Assembly: GCA_036971475.1 (NCBI GenBank)
Contig: JBAIZL010000001.1
Location: 75,573,771-75,637,770 of the forward strand
Direction: 5' to 3'
Source: Prosapia bicincta
Taxonomy: Eukaryota > Arthropoda > Insecta > Hemiptera > Cercopidae
DNA length: 64,000 nucleotides
Part shown: piece by piece, positions 1-12,771 of the stretch
Position numbering within the stretch: the first letter of the stretch is position 1
Layout of the letters: every line of letters starts with the position of its first letter
Program-made: the position numbers and the translations under genes
Notes under the pieces: model-generated
What the model was told of the DNA's origin: nothing
What the model saw: only the letters and a program-made list of their open reading frames with translations
The model's database searches: none

Positions 1-145
1 AGAAATATAAGTGAATGAAAAAAAAGACCACTGTGTGGTTGAAATATATCATTGGTTAAGTGCTTTTATGTGTTTCTATTTCAAGACTACAGAGTGGACT
101 CTTACCAAGGTAAGTCTGTCAGTCTCCTACTCCAAAAAATCTAAA
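1..145 (+). repeat. interspersed repeat R1, partial copy
   Basis: This stretch matches, in the same or opposite orientation, sequence at 5120-5300 and both arms of 13637-13990. Shared landmarks are the ACCACTGTGTGGTTGAAATA block and the end GGAGACTGACAGAC (read on the minus strand here). No coding potential was recognised. It lies in the TMEM245 intron beyond the last exon seen. The family was not identified. Confidence 0.75.
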
Positions 146-869
146 TATTTTCATAATGAAGTACAACTCATCAACGTGCAGAATTAATCCATACCAGCTG
201 AGTTGTTCATAATATAAATCATTTATACCAGAATGGGTTAAAGAGGGTAAAGAAATCAAATTACAGCATTCCTCCCAATATGATTTGTTAAACTTTTGAA
301 ATAGAGACAACTTGCCTTTATATAACTTGCATTAATTTGCTGCAGATAAATCATGAGCAGAAACAATTAATTTCATTTGGAAATCGAGAGTATAACTGAA
401 TTTCATAGTCAACAGAAAATATATGTTCGTAAAGTCGTTGACTTTGGCAAAAGAAACTCAACCTATATTGGATTTATCTAAATAAAAATTTACTAGAATC
501 CTATTTCTTTAATATTATTTATACTATATAGACAAATAGTTTAATATGTTTAATTCTGTGGTTGAGAAATTGCCCCACCACTTCACTGTGATTCGATTCT
601 TAAGGTTTTCCTGGTTGATGGTGAGATAGAACTAGATTCAAAGGAATGAAAGTGGGGTTGACACAGAGGAAGAAAGACATCTATAGTGTCAACATAAATT
701 ACCTTCTTCCAAATACAAAATGTATTGACATCAATAGTGATTATGTGAAAATCTAGCCTTATAAAAACTTTGTTTATAAATCTAGTATTTGAAAAACCTT
801 TGGAAAAATTATCTACACTTCTTTCTTTACATTTTATGTCTTTAATTCCCTCACTTTAGTAATACTAAC

Positions 870-1037
870 CAATTTTGAGAGCCACTCTCTACCATACATG
901 TAGGCATTATTGAGCGCCAAGTCCACCTTATGTTCCCAGCCTTCTGGTAACAGTTGTTGCAAATCAGGATTGTGTACAACTGTTTGGTTTATAACACTTC
1001 CTCCAACCTTAATCATGTAGACACCTTCCGTATAAGC
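870..1037 (-). CDS. TMEM245: TMEM245 coding exon 8 (last one inside the window)
   Basis: 56 codons, phase 0 at both ends. The acceptor is tatccag before GCTTATACG and the donor is gttagt after AAATTG. The translation contains INQTVVHNPDLQQLLPEGW and ends NNAYMYGREWLSKL. It aligns with the vertebrate TMEM245 segment around 'LINETLANHPEWANWLPEA' and 'NNVYQYGREWI'. This is the loop after a transmembrane helix and before the conserved C-terminal transporter half, which must lie left of the window. The donor is slightly weak (gttagt), so the 3' boundary is a little less certain than the frame. Confidence 0.9.
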
Positions 1038-2318
1038 CTGGATACATATTAAAATTATGTAACAGCAATATTTTTTTTACGCATTTAAAAACATATTTTT
1101 ATAAAAAAATATTTATAAGTAATACAATCTGACTTTGGAAGCTCTTGGTCCTGAATTAGTCATCAACCTTCTTTCATAATTGTAATCTTTGCAGCTCAAA
1201 AATGCATTTTATAGTATTTATTACTTTACTAAAACATATTATTAAACCCATACTTTTCTTCGGCAATTATATAAAACATTTTGTTACATTTGAATAGTTT
1301 TAAACTTTTTTTATAGTTATTAAAGAACACTCATATAGGTTTTAAATATTGATTTTGAAAGGCAAATTTCATGACATGATATACAAGCAGTAAACAAAAA
1401 TGGACCTGAGATACTAAGTATGGATGAAAAGAACAATGGAATGATCTTCCATATGTTCTTGTAACGTATTCCTGGTAAGGAACACAAGGAGAAATCTCTG
1501 AGAAGGAAATGATTACTTACTTACTTCTTACTTCGGTGGTAAGGGCATCCAGCATCAGAAGACGCCGATGTCCGAAATAAACAGCCATGGCTAGTGCCCG
1601 GAAGGAACTGATGAGTTGAAAAATTTAATAGAAGGAAATGTCAAAGTGGCACGCATACAAGAGTCTATCAAGTAACAACAACTATCAAGTGTAAAGATTT
1701 TAAATTTTAAAATCTATTAAAAGAAGATATTACAGAAGGCCTTTTAACATTCTCACATGGCTACTTCAGGTTGAAGAATGCGAGTTACCTTCAATAAACT
1801 AGAAATTGCACCAAACCAAGTGTGTCTCCTTAAATACTGCAAAAGGTTAAGGGAGATGAATTTTAATAATGTGGAAATAAGTATGGAGGACCAGAGTAAT
1901 TTTATACTTCTTTACCAAATCCATACCTAGATAAAAAAAAAAAAAAAACAGAACAGATTGGCCATGCAGACATAGGTTTTAATAACAGATTCTGCAACTT
2001 TGAGGACAAACAAATCACATTATTCTAGAGTACTCAGCAAGTACTCCAATTACAGAATATGAGGTCTGTGGAATACTCAGGTGGCATTCTGTAGCATATG
2101 TCTTGACGGTAGAAACTTGCATAAAGTAGGAAGTAAACCAAGGACTAAAATCGAATTTTGACATAATTTTCTGTACTAAGCTAATGAGAACAAAACAGGG
2201 TTAAAGAAATATGTAATATTCTTTGGATATTGGATAAGTTAGATTAGTTAGGGTGTTAGAAAAGGTCATTTCTCATATTCAGATGCTTAATGTAATTTTC
2301 CATATTCAGTTTATTTAC
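1038..2318. other. TMEM245 intron 7, no recognised feature
   Basis: AT-rich sequence with a poly-A run near 1931-1948 and no ORF, RNA gene or clear transposon. Both splice borders are clear. Confidence 0.6.
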
Positions 2319-2447
2319 CTGTATAGTCAAGAATGTAGTGGCAAAACTAACAAACACTAGAAGGCCCAGTATTACCATAACAGCTGCAGCCGAATCACTT
2401 GACTCTCGTAATACTTCCAAGGTACGAATCTTCAGCATGGAACATAC
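2319..2447 (-). CDS. TMEM245: TMEM245 coding exon 7
   Basis: 43 codons, phase 0 to phase 0. The acceptor is tatcag before GTATGTTCC and the donor is gtaaat after ATACAG. It encodes a short charged lead (MLKIRTLEVLRESSD) and then a hydrophobic membrane helix (MVILGLLVFVSFATTFL). In vertebrate TMEM245 the same order is seen: 'WLEKMLDKII' and then a transmembrane segment, just before the exon-8 homologous region. The reading frame joins exons 6 and 8 without adjustment. Confidence 0.9.
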
Positions 2448-5095
2448 CTGATACATCAAAGCACACATTTACCATTTGTAAAATAAGTTTCTTACTTTAT
2501 CATTACTTTCGTGAAAGGTATGAACTGCTATTTGAAGGATATTTAAAAAAATAATTAATTAAAACCATCTTAAAAAAAAATGTTTTAATCCATTTTAGTC
2601 ATCAGATCCTAGAATAATATTAAATTGGTCACTTGAATACATCATTTTAAATTTATTTATAACATTTCACAATTAGCATCGATAACCAAAAGACATCACT
2701 CCTTTATTTAGATCAAAAACATCAATGGAAAGTACAAACAAATTCATATCTTGTTAGAACTAAACTTAATAACTTATAAACAGACATCCATAATTGAATT
2801 TCATACAGATATAATTACTATTTCTAACACTATTGTTATAAATTGCTTTAAAAAATTTTCTGTTTATAATAAATAATAAATTACACATATATTTCTGTAT
2901 ATGTGTGCGTGTGTTGTAACTGGCTTAAATTGAGAATTTATGTGTTACAATGGAAATTTAAAATTTAAAAATATAAAATTTTAATTTTGGATGAGAAGCC
3001 ATAAATATAATAATAATAACAATATTACAGTGCCATAAGCAGTTACTTTAAATAATTGTTTAAAATAAAGCAATTTTTAAAGGGGGGAGATTTTTCAACG
3101 ATTTGGAGGAGATAGAAACCAACCTGGAGAAGTAGAAGAAAGATGAAAATTGATATAGAAACTTCACTGATATTGGAAAATGTGCAGAAAGAAAAATTAT
3201 GAAGAAAATAAAGAATATGGAAATCGCCTAAAACCAAAAGTTAAAAAGTTATAAGCAAATATAAATTTTGTACTAAAAATGTATAGTGTCAAAAAAACAG
3301 CAAGTTCTGACGTCAACATTGCATAACTAAGGGGGGAAAAGGATTATACGACGTTGCATCATCTTTTACAATTAAGTTGATTAGATGAGGGTGAATGTTA
3401 CATATTTCCGTGGTGAGATGAAGCTGGTGGTGAGCGTGTCTTGGACCAGCTTCAAGAAAGGTCGGTGTGCCAAACTGTTTTGCTTTTAATGTAGTTAAAG
3501 TGTTGAAATTCGTTAAAGTATACGTGCTAAAGGTGGCTGGAAAATGTAAGCCAAGGTGGCTAAGGTGTGAGATTCCCAAGCTTTTTTTTAGGAATTTCGA
3601 TCCCTAAAATTGGCAAAATTCCAACAAAGAATGTGATGCAATTCATTAGGTTAAAGGCGAAGGTTTCAAGGCTAAAATAGCTAGATTATAAAACATAAAT
3701 TGTTTTTTCCGAAAAGTTAATAACATTAACATTAATAACATTAATTTAAATTTGCCATAGTAAATAATAAATTTTTAAATGTGAAAACCGAAAAAAAGTC
3801 AACAAGTTTTTAACAAAATGTTTTAAAATCAGAAATAAAGACTGAAACTCATTAACTAAAACAGGAATAAGAGCTGTAAAATTTTAAAAGTTAAATTTCC
3901 GGTGACGAGTGACAATGAAGGAATTGAAGAAAGAAGACCCTAGAGGAAGGCTACAAAACAGAACAGCCTGAGCTGAGTGAAATCTGGTCAGGGTTGGAGT
4001 AACCAGGAAATGGCTCGATTAAAAAAGGTTAGTTTTCTTCTCTTTCAAAAACATAAATTCTCAAATTCACTTATTTCTGGGAAAACTGATTAATAAGTAA
4101 AATAATTTTATAAAATTTAAAATAAAATGAAAAATTATGTTACAAAAAAATGGATTTATCACAATTAGAGGTGAAGTAACATTAGGGAGATGTGGCGCCA
4201 TTTTGGCCTGACATCATCAAAGCCAAAATGGCAGCCGAAAGAGTAGCAATATAAACAAATGTTTTTTTTTTTAATTAAATTATATTTGAAATAAATCCTT
4301 TTTGTTTTTGTTTATATAGAAGATTAATATTTACTATACACAAAATAAATAAAAGGTTTAAATATCTGTAAACAAGGACAGATTTAAAGATAATGGATTG
4401 GAAGGGTTATTACAAAAGTATTCTATATCCAAATAAACATATTTATAAACAATGGGGTTACTTGTAAACAAATTGAGGAGTCAAACTTGAATCAAAAATA
4501 ATTTAATAATATACCTAAGGGCTTTACAATTTACCTTAATTATGATTAAGGAACTTTTAGGTTTGTTAAAATATTAAAATAAGGAAATTAAGCATTATGT
4601 AGTTTTGGATAAAAGAAAGTATACAAAATAACACAATAGCACACATGGTTGCAAATGGACCTTGTTAGTAATTAACAAATTAAAATTCTTGATTAAAATG
4701 TCAGAAAATATGATAATATGTGTTGAAACAATTTTCTGATATACAGAAAGTGAATAAGTATTGTTTAAAAACAAATAACAAAAAGTAAATTTTGTGAATT
4801 TTGCTACAATTTAAATGTAACTGTAAGTCGTAAGTTTTCAGGATATAAATGTATGCTAAAATTAAGTATATTTTTCAAAGGGTTGAGAACGATCCATTAC
4901 ATTTGGAACCAAAGAGTTTAAAGGGTTAAAATGCATAGATATTTAACTAGCTGAGCTAGGGCAAAATCATTAAGAAAGAAATAATAAGCTCATTTATAAA
5001 ATTTTTTTGGGCTCTGGAATTACTGTTAACAAAGAAAATGTAGTTTTGGGAAAAGTTCAATTTTGTAAAATTGTTTAATCTCTGCTAAATCATAA
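2448..5095. other. TMEM245 intron 6, left part, no recognised gene
   Basis: AT-rich sequence. Short open frames (for example on the minus strand at 3313-3579) have no family resemblance. A small imperfect hairpin of GCCATTTTGGC and GCCAAAATGGC lies near 4197-4233, possibly a MITE end. Nothing else was recognised. Confidence 0.5.
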
Positions 5096-5300
5096 ATTTA
5101 TATATATATATATATATAGATAGATTTTTTGGACTAGGAGACTGACAGACTTACCTTGGTAAGAGTCCACTCTGTAGTCTTGAAATAGAAACACATAAAA
5201 GCACTTAAACAATGATATATTTCAACCACACAGTGGTCTTTGTCAATCGAAGAGAAAACACAAAAAGAAATATGAGAGAATGAAATAAAATAATTGTAAT
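5096..5300 (-). repeat. (TA)n run followed by repeat R1
   Basis: A short TA run (about 5098-5118) leads into ATTTTTTGGACTAGGAGACT, the R1 end. The sequence then follows R1 through the ACCACACAGTGGTCT block. The same junction of a simple repeat with R1 is found at 13598-13660, so R1 recurs next to TA/GA microsatellites. Confidence 0.75.
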
Positions 5301-5584
5301 CACAGATTGTGTAGAGTATAAATCAGATGTCACAGATGCACAGATTAAAGATATATATATTGTTTCCATGAGCATATGAGTGATTATAGTTTATATAAGT
5401 CTGTCAGGGGAAAAGAGATAAGGCTTTGGATAAGATTTGGAAAAAAAAAAAAATTGAATGGATTTATCTGATGTTGAGGTTAGGGGATTCTCTGGTATGC
5501 CACTGGTATGATAGTTCCCACCTTCTCAGTTCTGAGGGGTTGCAATCAGGGGGGAGTGATTTAATTATTTTTGTGGTATAGCAG

Positions 5585-5705
5585 TCATCAAAAGTTGTGA
5601 TGTTGTGACTCGCAGCATGTTGAGCTGTTGGCCGTGTGTATAATGTTTTTGAATACTACGTCGTCTACATATGTTGTCTGTAGGTTCATTAAATTGTTTT
5701 GTATG
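5585..5705 (-). mobile_element. Penelope-like element relic, related to family A
   Basis: Read on the minus strand, this resembles the C-terminal coding end of the PLE at 14137-16217. Examples are the segment with TTCATTAAATTGTTTTGTATG and the ATATGTTGTCTGTAG block. It is diverged and short, with no open frame. The boundary is approximate. Confidence 0.55.
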
Positions 5706-5749
5706 TTTTTAAGGAACAAAATTATTTACAAGTAATATATATAAAAGTG

Positions 5750-6090
5750 TTGACTTGCAAATTGAGTTGGAATTCATTTGATAAACAATTTTCTTATACA
5801 ATCCTACACCACGGTTATTAAGCTGGGATGACCAAAAAGAATTCATTCCCCGGGAAACAGAACCCAAAGGGTTAAATCTCTGTGAATTAGGTTTTTCAAA
5901 ATAAAGTCCAGTGACTGGTTCTCTGGCAGATTTTGGCAACCATAAGCACAGGGCTGATTTCGATCGGCGATGCTTGTTCTAAACTTTATCGACGTTGGTC
6001 GTGGTCGGTACGGCAAGGGTGAGGTTTGTGTCTGCGCACCTGGGTGCCTGCGATGGCCATCACAGTGTGTGTGTTGCCACGGCCTTCTCA
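5750..6090. repeat. interspersed repeat R2, copy 1
   Basis: This is similar over about 330 bp to 34402-34745. Shared landmarks are CTTGCAAATTGAGTTG, CCCGGGAAACA, AACCCAAAGGGTTAAATCTC, CAGTGACTGGTT and AGCACAGGGCTGA. The G+C content is higher than the surroundings. Open frames on both strands are not conserved between the copies, so it is treated as non-coding. It could be part of an LTR or other retroelement; the family is not known. Confidence 0.75.
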
Positions 6091-8529
6091 ACTTCATACC
6101 CTTTTCGTGGAAAAATTTCCTTTCCCCCGAAACACCCGTTCCTAGGTAGGAGCCGTCACTCTCCAGTCCGACCGCGGTCAAAATATGATCTCACCCGACT
6201 TACCAGTTCCTGGTACCTGTGGTGTGTCGAGCTCGATCTGCCAGTGAATAAATTCCTGGACCTTGTTTTGAAAAACCAGCCACAAGGTTTTTACCTTAAG
6301 AGTTAATTTATTTCTTATACCTTGGTTACAATTATTTATAACGAACTTTTTTCTTAATCCTATGTGATTTATTTGATCTTTACTCTTTTTATTGATTGGA
6401 AAAATTCTATGAATTTTATTTAATTAATTTCACCACAGGATGGTTTTAATAAATTCAATCACTGTTGGTAATAAATTGTTTAATTCTCTAAATTTGAAAT
6501 TGTATTTAAAATCGTTTCTATTACATGATGTTTACTTTTACTGTAAATTTAACTCATTTTACATTTCTTTACCAATAAGCAATTATTTTTACATTAAATA
6601 CATTTTAACTGATTTTTGAATTTATTTCTACATTTTCTTAAAATTTGTCAAAACTTTGTTTATATTACTGTTCACCTGCTTTAACGTTCAGAGTCTATCC
6701 TTGAACAGGTCGTATCTTAAAGTTCAAATTACACCCTTAAATTTACTCACATATTAAATTAGACAAGAAAATAATTTATATTAATTTGTTTTATTGCATG
6801 TCCATATGACCCTTTCATGAAAGCAACAGATGAAATCACTTCTTAGTAATACTGTGTTTTAAGTATTTCTGTGCTCCCACACATAATTCTGCTGGACTTT
6901 GGTAAGTATTTCCCTTGATTTATTTTTAATCAATTATCTAATCCTGTTTTCTTCATATCGGATATATGGACATAGAAGATTTTAAACTGAGATTATGAAG
7001 TAAATCACTTCATATTCTTTTGTTTCAAGATTCTCTTATTACTTATGGCATTAACATTTAAATATATTACTTTATTTCTTATTTTGAATATCAAGTGGAT
7101 AGACTAATTTATTTGTTATATAAATGTAACTTTATTGCTTTCAATATTTGATATTAAATACTGGAACAATATTTTATTTTGTGACCAAAACTTTCACTGT
7201 GATTGTTCCTCTTGTCCCTCAGAGGTTGTCCTGGAATTGTTGGTCCCCCCTCGGATGTGGTCTTGGAGTCCTTGGGTCCAGCAGCAATCGCACTAGATCG
7301 GTTTAGTTGTATTTAGCCACGGAACATCATCCTGGAAACCCCTCTGGATGTCCTTGCTAAAAATCTTGTATGCGTCTCCCAACTCGTCGGGCGGTTCCCC
7401 ACCTCTATGACAAGCCATTTATTATTTACTTTAGACAAGCCAGTCCAGACCTGCAAAGGTTGTTGTCTATTGAACTTTCTCTTTTTGTTTTGATCCGATT
7501 TTAGCTAGGCTTTGTAAGTGTTCCTTGCGGTGTAAATTTTGATAATTCCTTAAACCATGGCCCATTATCATGATTTGACATATACGCTACTGTAGACATA
7601 TTTCTCCGTCCCTCGACAGTTTATCGTTTTTGGGGCAATTACACAACCATTCCTTCTTTTACTCTACTAGTACATAATTTCAATTATATCCTTTTCATTA
7701 ATTTTGCTTTTAACATAATTATCTTTTATCTTATTTTATATTTAGCTTTGGTGGTTCATTTTCTAAACTTTTATAGTTACATTTGCTACGTTTGTTAATT
7801 ACCTAATTACCAATTTATTACTTTTTTCATTAATCTATTTGAAAGGAAAACATTGCATATATGCTAGCATTCTGTTATGTGAACAAAGTCTACCCTATGG
7901 ACCGGCCTTGTTCACATAATCAGGTAGTCCCGCTCCTTGTCGGCCTTGTGCGTAGCATTTGTGTAAATTTTTACTGTTTTTTTCATAACAATGTTTGAAA
8001 AGATTTTGGCCTAGCCTCAATCTTTTCCCTTGAGATGGTTTTGGCCGTCTCAGTGTGCGGTAGAATAAACAATCCATTAACAAAAAATGGCACACTATCA
8101 AGTTAATATTCTGTCACTAAACACAAATAAAAATGCATTAAGTGTACTGCAATAGATACAACATGACGATTTACACAAAATATGATAGGAAGAATCACAC
8201 ATTCTCAAGAGGTTTACCTACAAAGTTTTTCGGCTTGAATTTCTCAATACATCTAGGACAAAAATAAATTTAAACATATTTAGAAGTTACCTTATGTTTC
8301 CTTCTACAATTCAGTTTTTTAATGATTCGACAAATTTAACTAACTACAACATACTGGTATATAAAATTTGTTTTCTCCATCTAAATTTCAATTGTTTATA
8401 TAAAAAATGTTAATACGCCTCCATATATACATTGTCATTAACCATATTATATCCTTTATCAACAAGCAAATTAATTGTAGTGTGTGAGTTAAATTTGCAG
8501 ACAAAATGGTAATTATGAATAAAACTCAC
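6091..8529. other. TMEM245 intron 6, unexplained, with GC-richer islands
   Basis: Mostly AT-rich. Two GC-richer islands (about 7190-7430 and 7870-8060) stand out and look like fragments of foreign retroelements, but no domain was recognised in any frame. The short ORFs there have no family resemblance. Confidence 0.4.
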
Positions 8530-8654
8530 CGTTAACAGTCCTCGTATATGATCAGGAACAATGACCTCTTCCCGAGCACTGTACCAACTGTCCAACCAAT
8601 TAATACAATTATTAATTTTCTTTTGTAAAAAATCTGTTATTCCAAAGTAGGTAC
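8530..8654 (-). CDS. TMEM245: TMEM245 coding exon 6
   Basis: 125 bp, starting with the last two bases of a split codon and ending in phase 0. The acceptor is ttacag before GTACCTAC and the donor is gtgagt after TTAACG. It encodes YFGITDFLQKKINNCINWLD followed by SWYSAREEVIVPDHIRGLLT, matching the vertebrate order 'HFGVVDFLEKRY...WWGIIESFLKERQEAL'. It is a predicted cytoplasmic or peripheral segment between membrane helices. The single T left by exon 5 completes its first codon. Confidence 0.92.
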
Positions 8655-8697
8655 CTGTAACATAACAGTTTATTAATAAAATATCATAAAAACGCTT

Positions 8698-8930
8698 TGG
8701 GTATCACGAAGCTGTCTACTCAGAGTTGATGGTTAGCTTTGTAAATAAAACGATTGTTTCGAAACGGTCAGCAAGTAAGTTCTAAAAGATTCACTTAATT
8801 ATGCAATAATTACTTATAGATTAATCAGTGAATTCAAGATCATTACAACAAACAACTTTGTAATATTAGTTTTTTTTACTATTTTTGTGGTATTGGGGAT
8901 TTTGCCAATATTTTTATTTCATAAAAATAA
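8698..8930. mobile_element. fragments of two fold-back MITE families
   Basis: 8698-8845 carries one arm of the MITE seen complete at 41273-41424: the GTCAGCAAGTAAG core next to AACGATTGTTTCGAAACG. 8870-8930 carries TTTTTGTGGTATTGGGG, the terminal sequence of the fold-back at 61783-62127. Both are truncated single arms. Confidence 0.6.
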
Positions 8931-9779
8931 CTGAAGAAATCCTGTATTAGATAAAACACTTTAAAAGTCAAAATAATATAACTCTAATAACTTGGAGAAA
9001 CTGTGGTGTATTTTTTTGTTACAAATAAACAAAACCTTTAACCATAAATAATTTTTATTTATGGATGTAAATATAAAGTGTTTGTGGTTTAAGAGGTTTA
9101 ATTTATTTTTAATTGATATAAATTCTGTTTTGGAGATTTTATAGTGAGAATATTAATTTCAAGGTAAAAAATAAAATAAAATTATACACATCTAAGTCAG
9201 AAAAATGTTAAATTTTAAAATAGGAGAGTGAACAATTCAGAGTTCATATTATAATAAGTATATTTTTGATAATTTGACCGACATGAGAGAAATGTTGAAA
9301 AAGTCTCTAATAAATGTTTTGCTTAGAGTACACAAGATTCCTAAAAACAGAAAAAAAACAATGTCTAAATATGTCAGTAAGTATTACAAATTTGAAAATT
9401 TAGTAGTGTTACATTTGTTTCAAATTGTTTTTGCATTTAATATGTTTTTAATTTAATGTTTCTATTTAAAATTTAAAGAAGTATAAATTTTAAGAAATTT
9501 TACAAAGTCTGTTAATATAAGAAATAAATTTCATAAATAAATATAATCATTTATTTGCTTGTGTGTGAAAAATTTGCTTATGCTTTTTTATTTTCTGCTT
9601 GTATTTGTTGAATTGTTAGTTTCACGGATATTGTGTTTAAGAGTTATAACTAGGATTAGTTTTTAATTTTGAAAAAATTCATTTATATTTATTTGAATTA
9701 GATATAAAATTATGTCAGAATTAAATAATATTTATAATAATTGATTCCAACTTCTAATAGTTTGCGCTAAGACACAAGG
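8931..9779. other. TMEM245 intron 5, nothing recognised
   Basis: AT-rich sequence with no supported feature. The small plus-strand ORF at 9274-9456 has no family resemblance and biased AT-rich composition. Confidence 0.5.
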
Positions 9780-10060
9780 ATATATATGACACTTGTCTAT
9801 AGTAACAATTACTTTCTTTGTTAATTGAGAACAGTTGTTGAGGGAGATCTACACCGTTGTCCGCAACTGACCTCTTGGTAGTTTTAGGTTGGAGTGGGGA
9901 TGGATTAGTACAGCAAAGTTAGGCGACTTTTACAGAAATTTTAGATTATGATATCAAATAGTGTAAATGAATTATAGCATAACTGGGTAATGGGTGTAGC
10001 TCAAAATGTATATTTATTTCATACTGTTCGATTGTGTGGAGTTACCTATTTTTATTTAGA
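9780..10060 (-). mobile_element. Penelope-like element 3' end relic (family B type)
   Basis: The layout parallels the family-B 3' end: a segment equivalent to TTGAGGACGGCCGTTTCGGG (here diverged), then the intergenic and C-terminal coding region ending at a block like CATACTGTTCGATTGTGTGG. It is heavily decayed and has no open frame. Confidence 0.5.
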
Positions 10061-11229
10061 CAAAGTTTGTTTTTTATAATATATGTAACATAGATCTTAT
10101 GTATTTTTTTCCATTATTTTTGGTGAAAATTGTATGTTTAAATTTAGTAAAATTACAAAGAGTACTAAAAAAGAATCTAAATTTATAAAACACTTACTAA
10201 TATTTTTCAAGATCACAGCATGGATCTTCATCTGTGACAATAAAAATTATTACTTAGTATGCTCAAAAACTTTGTCTCATTACATTGTCTATAAATTTAC
10301 TTTATTTATAATTTTGGCAATTTGTAAATTTCTTTAAAACAAAACATAAGATACTAAATAAATTATTCAAAAAAAAATTAAGGAAAATTACTCCAAATAT
10401 ACGAATTGGTGAATGATACTGAAGAGCAATTGAATCATAAAAGTATAATCTGAAGCTTGGATCGATATGTAGAATATTTTTTTTTATAGGCAAAAAGTAC
10501 AATGGCCCATCATAGTGTTACTTACAGATTTGCTATAAATGGAAGTTATTGGAAATACATAAGCTGGCCATTAATACGATTTTAAAGTGAATACTCACGA
10601 GAGCTTTGTAGAAGCAGTGATATAAAAAATATTACTAATAAAGAAGCAACCAAAAGACATCATTCAGTACTTCTTGGGTGAATACAAGAGTCATAAAGAT
10701 TCTTACAAAAATGAAAGCTTTAGTTTTCACATAAAACATTTAATGAAAATAAAATTAACAACCACCACATTGTTCAAAGTACTTATAGTTTTTGTTTTAA
10801 TACGTTTTTTATATTTTAAAATAGTGAGTAAAAGAACAGTGATAGATAACAGATCTACAGAGTAATTAGGCCTGGGAGAACATAGATCTGCAATGGGAGA
10901 AGATCATATGTTTCTCACAAGAAAATATCAGGCATCGTTTCAATCAGGTACAACGACTTGACTGACTTGTGTATACCTTTACTGACTAATGATTCATTAG
11001 TCAGGATACACCAACTATTACAAGCTGGATAAAAAATAACTCAAAAATACCTCCTTCTATGTCAAAAACAGAACAAGAAAATGAGGTATTAAAAATGACA
11101 ACATTACTAAAATTGCAGAACATACATAGACATCAGCTGGGATCCGAGAAAACTAGTCAAAACCGAGAATGTTTTTAATTTGTATTTTAAAATTTTAATC
11201 ATAACATTTTAGCATGTAAAAACTATTCA
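10061..11229. other. TMEM245 intron 5, nothing recognised
   Basis: AT-rich. Short ORFs at 10134-10337 (+), 10302-10502 (-) and 10674-10865 (+) show no recognisable domain and are probably chance. Confidence 0.45.
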
Positions 11230-11639
11230 TCTATACTAATATAAAAAAATCTAATGGTCTCTGTGTATGTGTTTCTCAATCACGTAAAAATTACTTTACC
11301 CATTAAGCTGAAATTTTACATAGACATTCTTAGGTTTTAACAGGCATATTTATATTCAGAAATTCCGTCAGGGCAGAGCAACACGGGTTTTGAAAACCCC
11401 CTTAACACTCAATTTTCTATACTCCATTTAATACTTAACTTTATTTAATCAGCTGATAATCACCTGTAACAGTCCCTTTTAAACACATTTAAACAGCTTA
11501 TAGTAATTCTTTGTTGTTATTCATCTTTCTAGGTTAGTTTCCTATACAAATGTAATGTTACAAGCAGACGTTTTCCTTCCCTTGGTTTTCAAAACAATAA
11601 TCAGTAAGTTTATAGTTTGATATATTTATTGGGAACTAT
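11230..11639 (+). mobile_element. Helitron-like 5' end, copy 1
   Basis: Starts TCTATACTAATATAAAAAAA, a form common at the 5' end of arthropod Helitron-type elements. It continues through AATGGTCTCTGTGTATG and CCATTAAGCTGAAATTTTAC. It ends where a second similar start begins. No Rep/helicase ORF is seen. The assignment rests on terminal sequence only. Confidence 0.5.
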
Positions 11640-12280
11640 TCTATACTATTATATAAAAATCTAATGGTGTCTGTCTGTGTGTGTATTACTCAATCATGTA
11701 AAAACTACTGGACCCATTAAGCTGAAATTCGGTATTTATTTACAGTTCCCATATGTTCAATTTTAACAAAAAAAATTACACCAGGCAACGAAGAAAGTCA
11801 TCAGATATACAAACAAAATTATGAAAACTCTCACTCACACCCCAAATGTTTACAATTTTGGAAAAATATAATTCCCCCAAACGGGGTGCTAATAGTGCTG
11901 GTAAAAATGCACATTCCCTACCCCAATACAATGCATATAAAATGAATCAAAAACATGTCCTGATGCTATATTGACAATTATTGTTTGTTATTGCCACTGA
12001 AGGTTAATTTTATATAGCTATGAAGTGTCAGGTTAGGATAGATTTGGTTGTAATTTTATATGTTTAACTAAGTGTACACATGTAAGACTAGAATAGAGAT
12101 CATATGAAGAAGTGTTACATTATGGATGTAGATGTTTAATTGGGTAATGTTATATACAATTACAACCAAATATCCTGACTGGACACTTTACATATATATT
12201 TAAATAAAGGTTTATAGTATTGTATAAAATACAACCAAATCTACCGTAACTGGGTACTTTATAGGTAGGCCTATAATTAT

Positions 12281-12299
12281 ATATATATATATATATATT
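12281..12299. repeat. (TA)n microsatellite
   Basis: A short TA run about 50 bp outside the left end of the family-A PLE palindrome. Confidence 0.85.
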
Positions 12300-12408
12300 C
12301 TTGATATTTAACGTTATCCATTGTTTTTCCGTTGCACTGACTTTATGAAGTTAATATATTACTAAGTAAGTAATTTTATCCACCATTAAGTGCAATAATT
12401 TTACCTTG

Positions 12409-12452
12409 AGTGATGAGGCACCTTTCGGTCAATTGACCATTGTCGAATCACT
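12409..12452 (-). ncRNA. hammerhead-ribozyme-like motif, PLE family A
   Basis: Read 5' to 3' on the minus strand: stem I AGUGAU/AUCACU (6 bp); core UCGACAA in the place of CUGAUGA; a bulged U; stem II GGUC-AAUU-GACC; GAAA; stem III AGG-UG-CCU; then C before stem I. The U, usual in PLE hammerheads, follows A9. C3 is U and G8 is A, which would still pair; U4 is C. Activity is not shown. The structure overlaps the ORF stop codon. Confidence 0.6.
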
Positions 12453-12771
12453 GATGTTTTTCTGTTGTGGATGTTCGGTCTGTGAAGTTGGTGTTTGTTG
12501 ACGTTACGCGCACTTTTTCTTGATCTGTGTGTATGATATTTCTATATAGTATGTCTTCTGTATATTTTGTTTGTAGATTCATTAAGTTGTTGTGTAAGTT
12601 TTTATAAATGTGGTATTTTTCTAGTGAGTTTAGTTCTATTGGGTTGTTATTTATTTCCAGTATGGTTAGGTTATTTTCGTAATTTGTTATTTCGTGTTTA
12701 TGGGATATTAGGTGTGCTGCAACATTTGATACTTTAGAATTTTTGTTTTTGAATGCTCTATAATGTTCTTC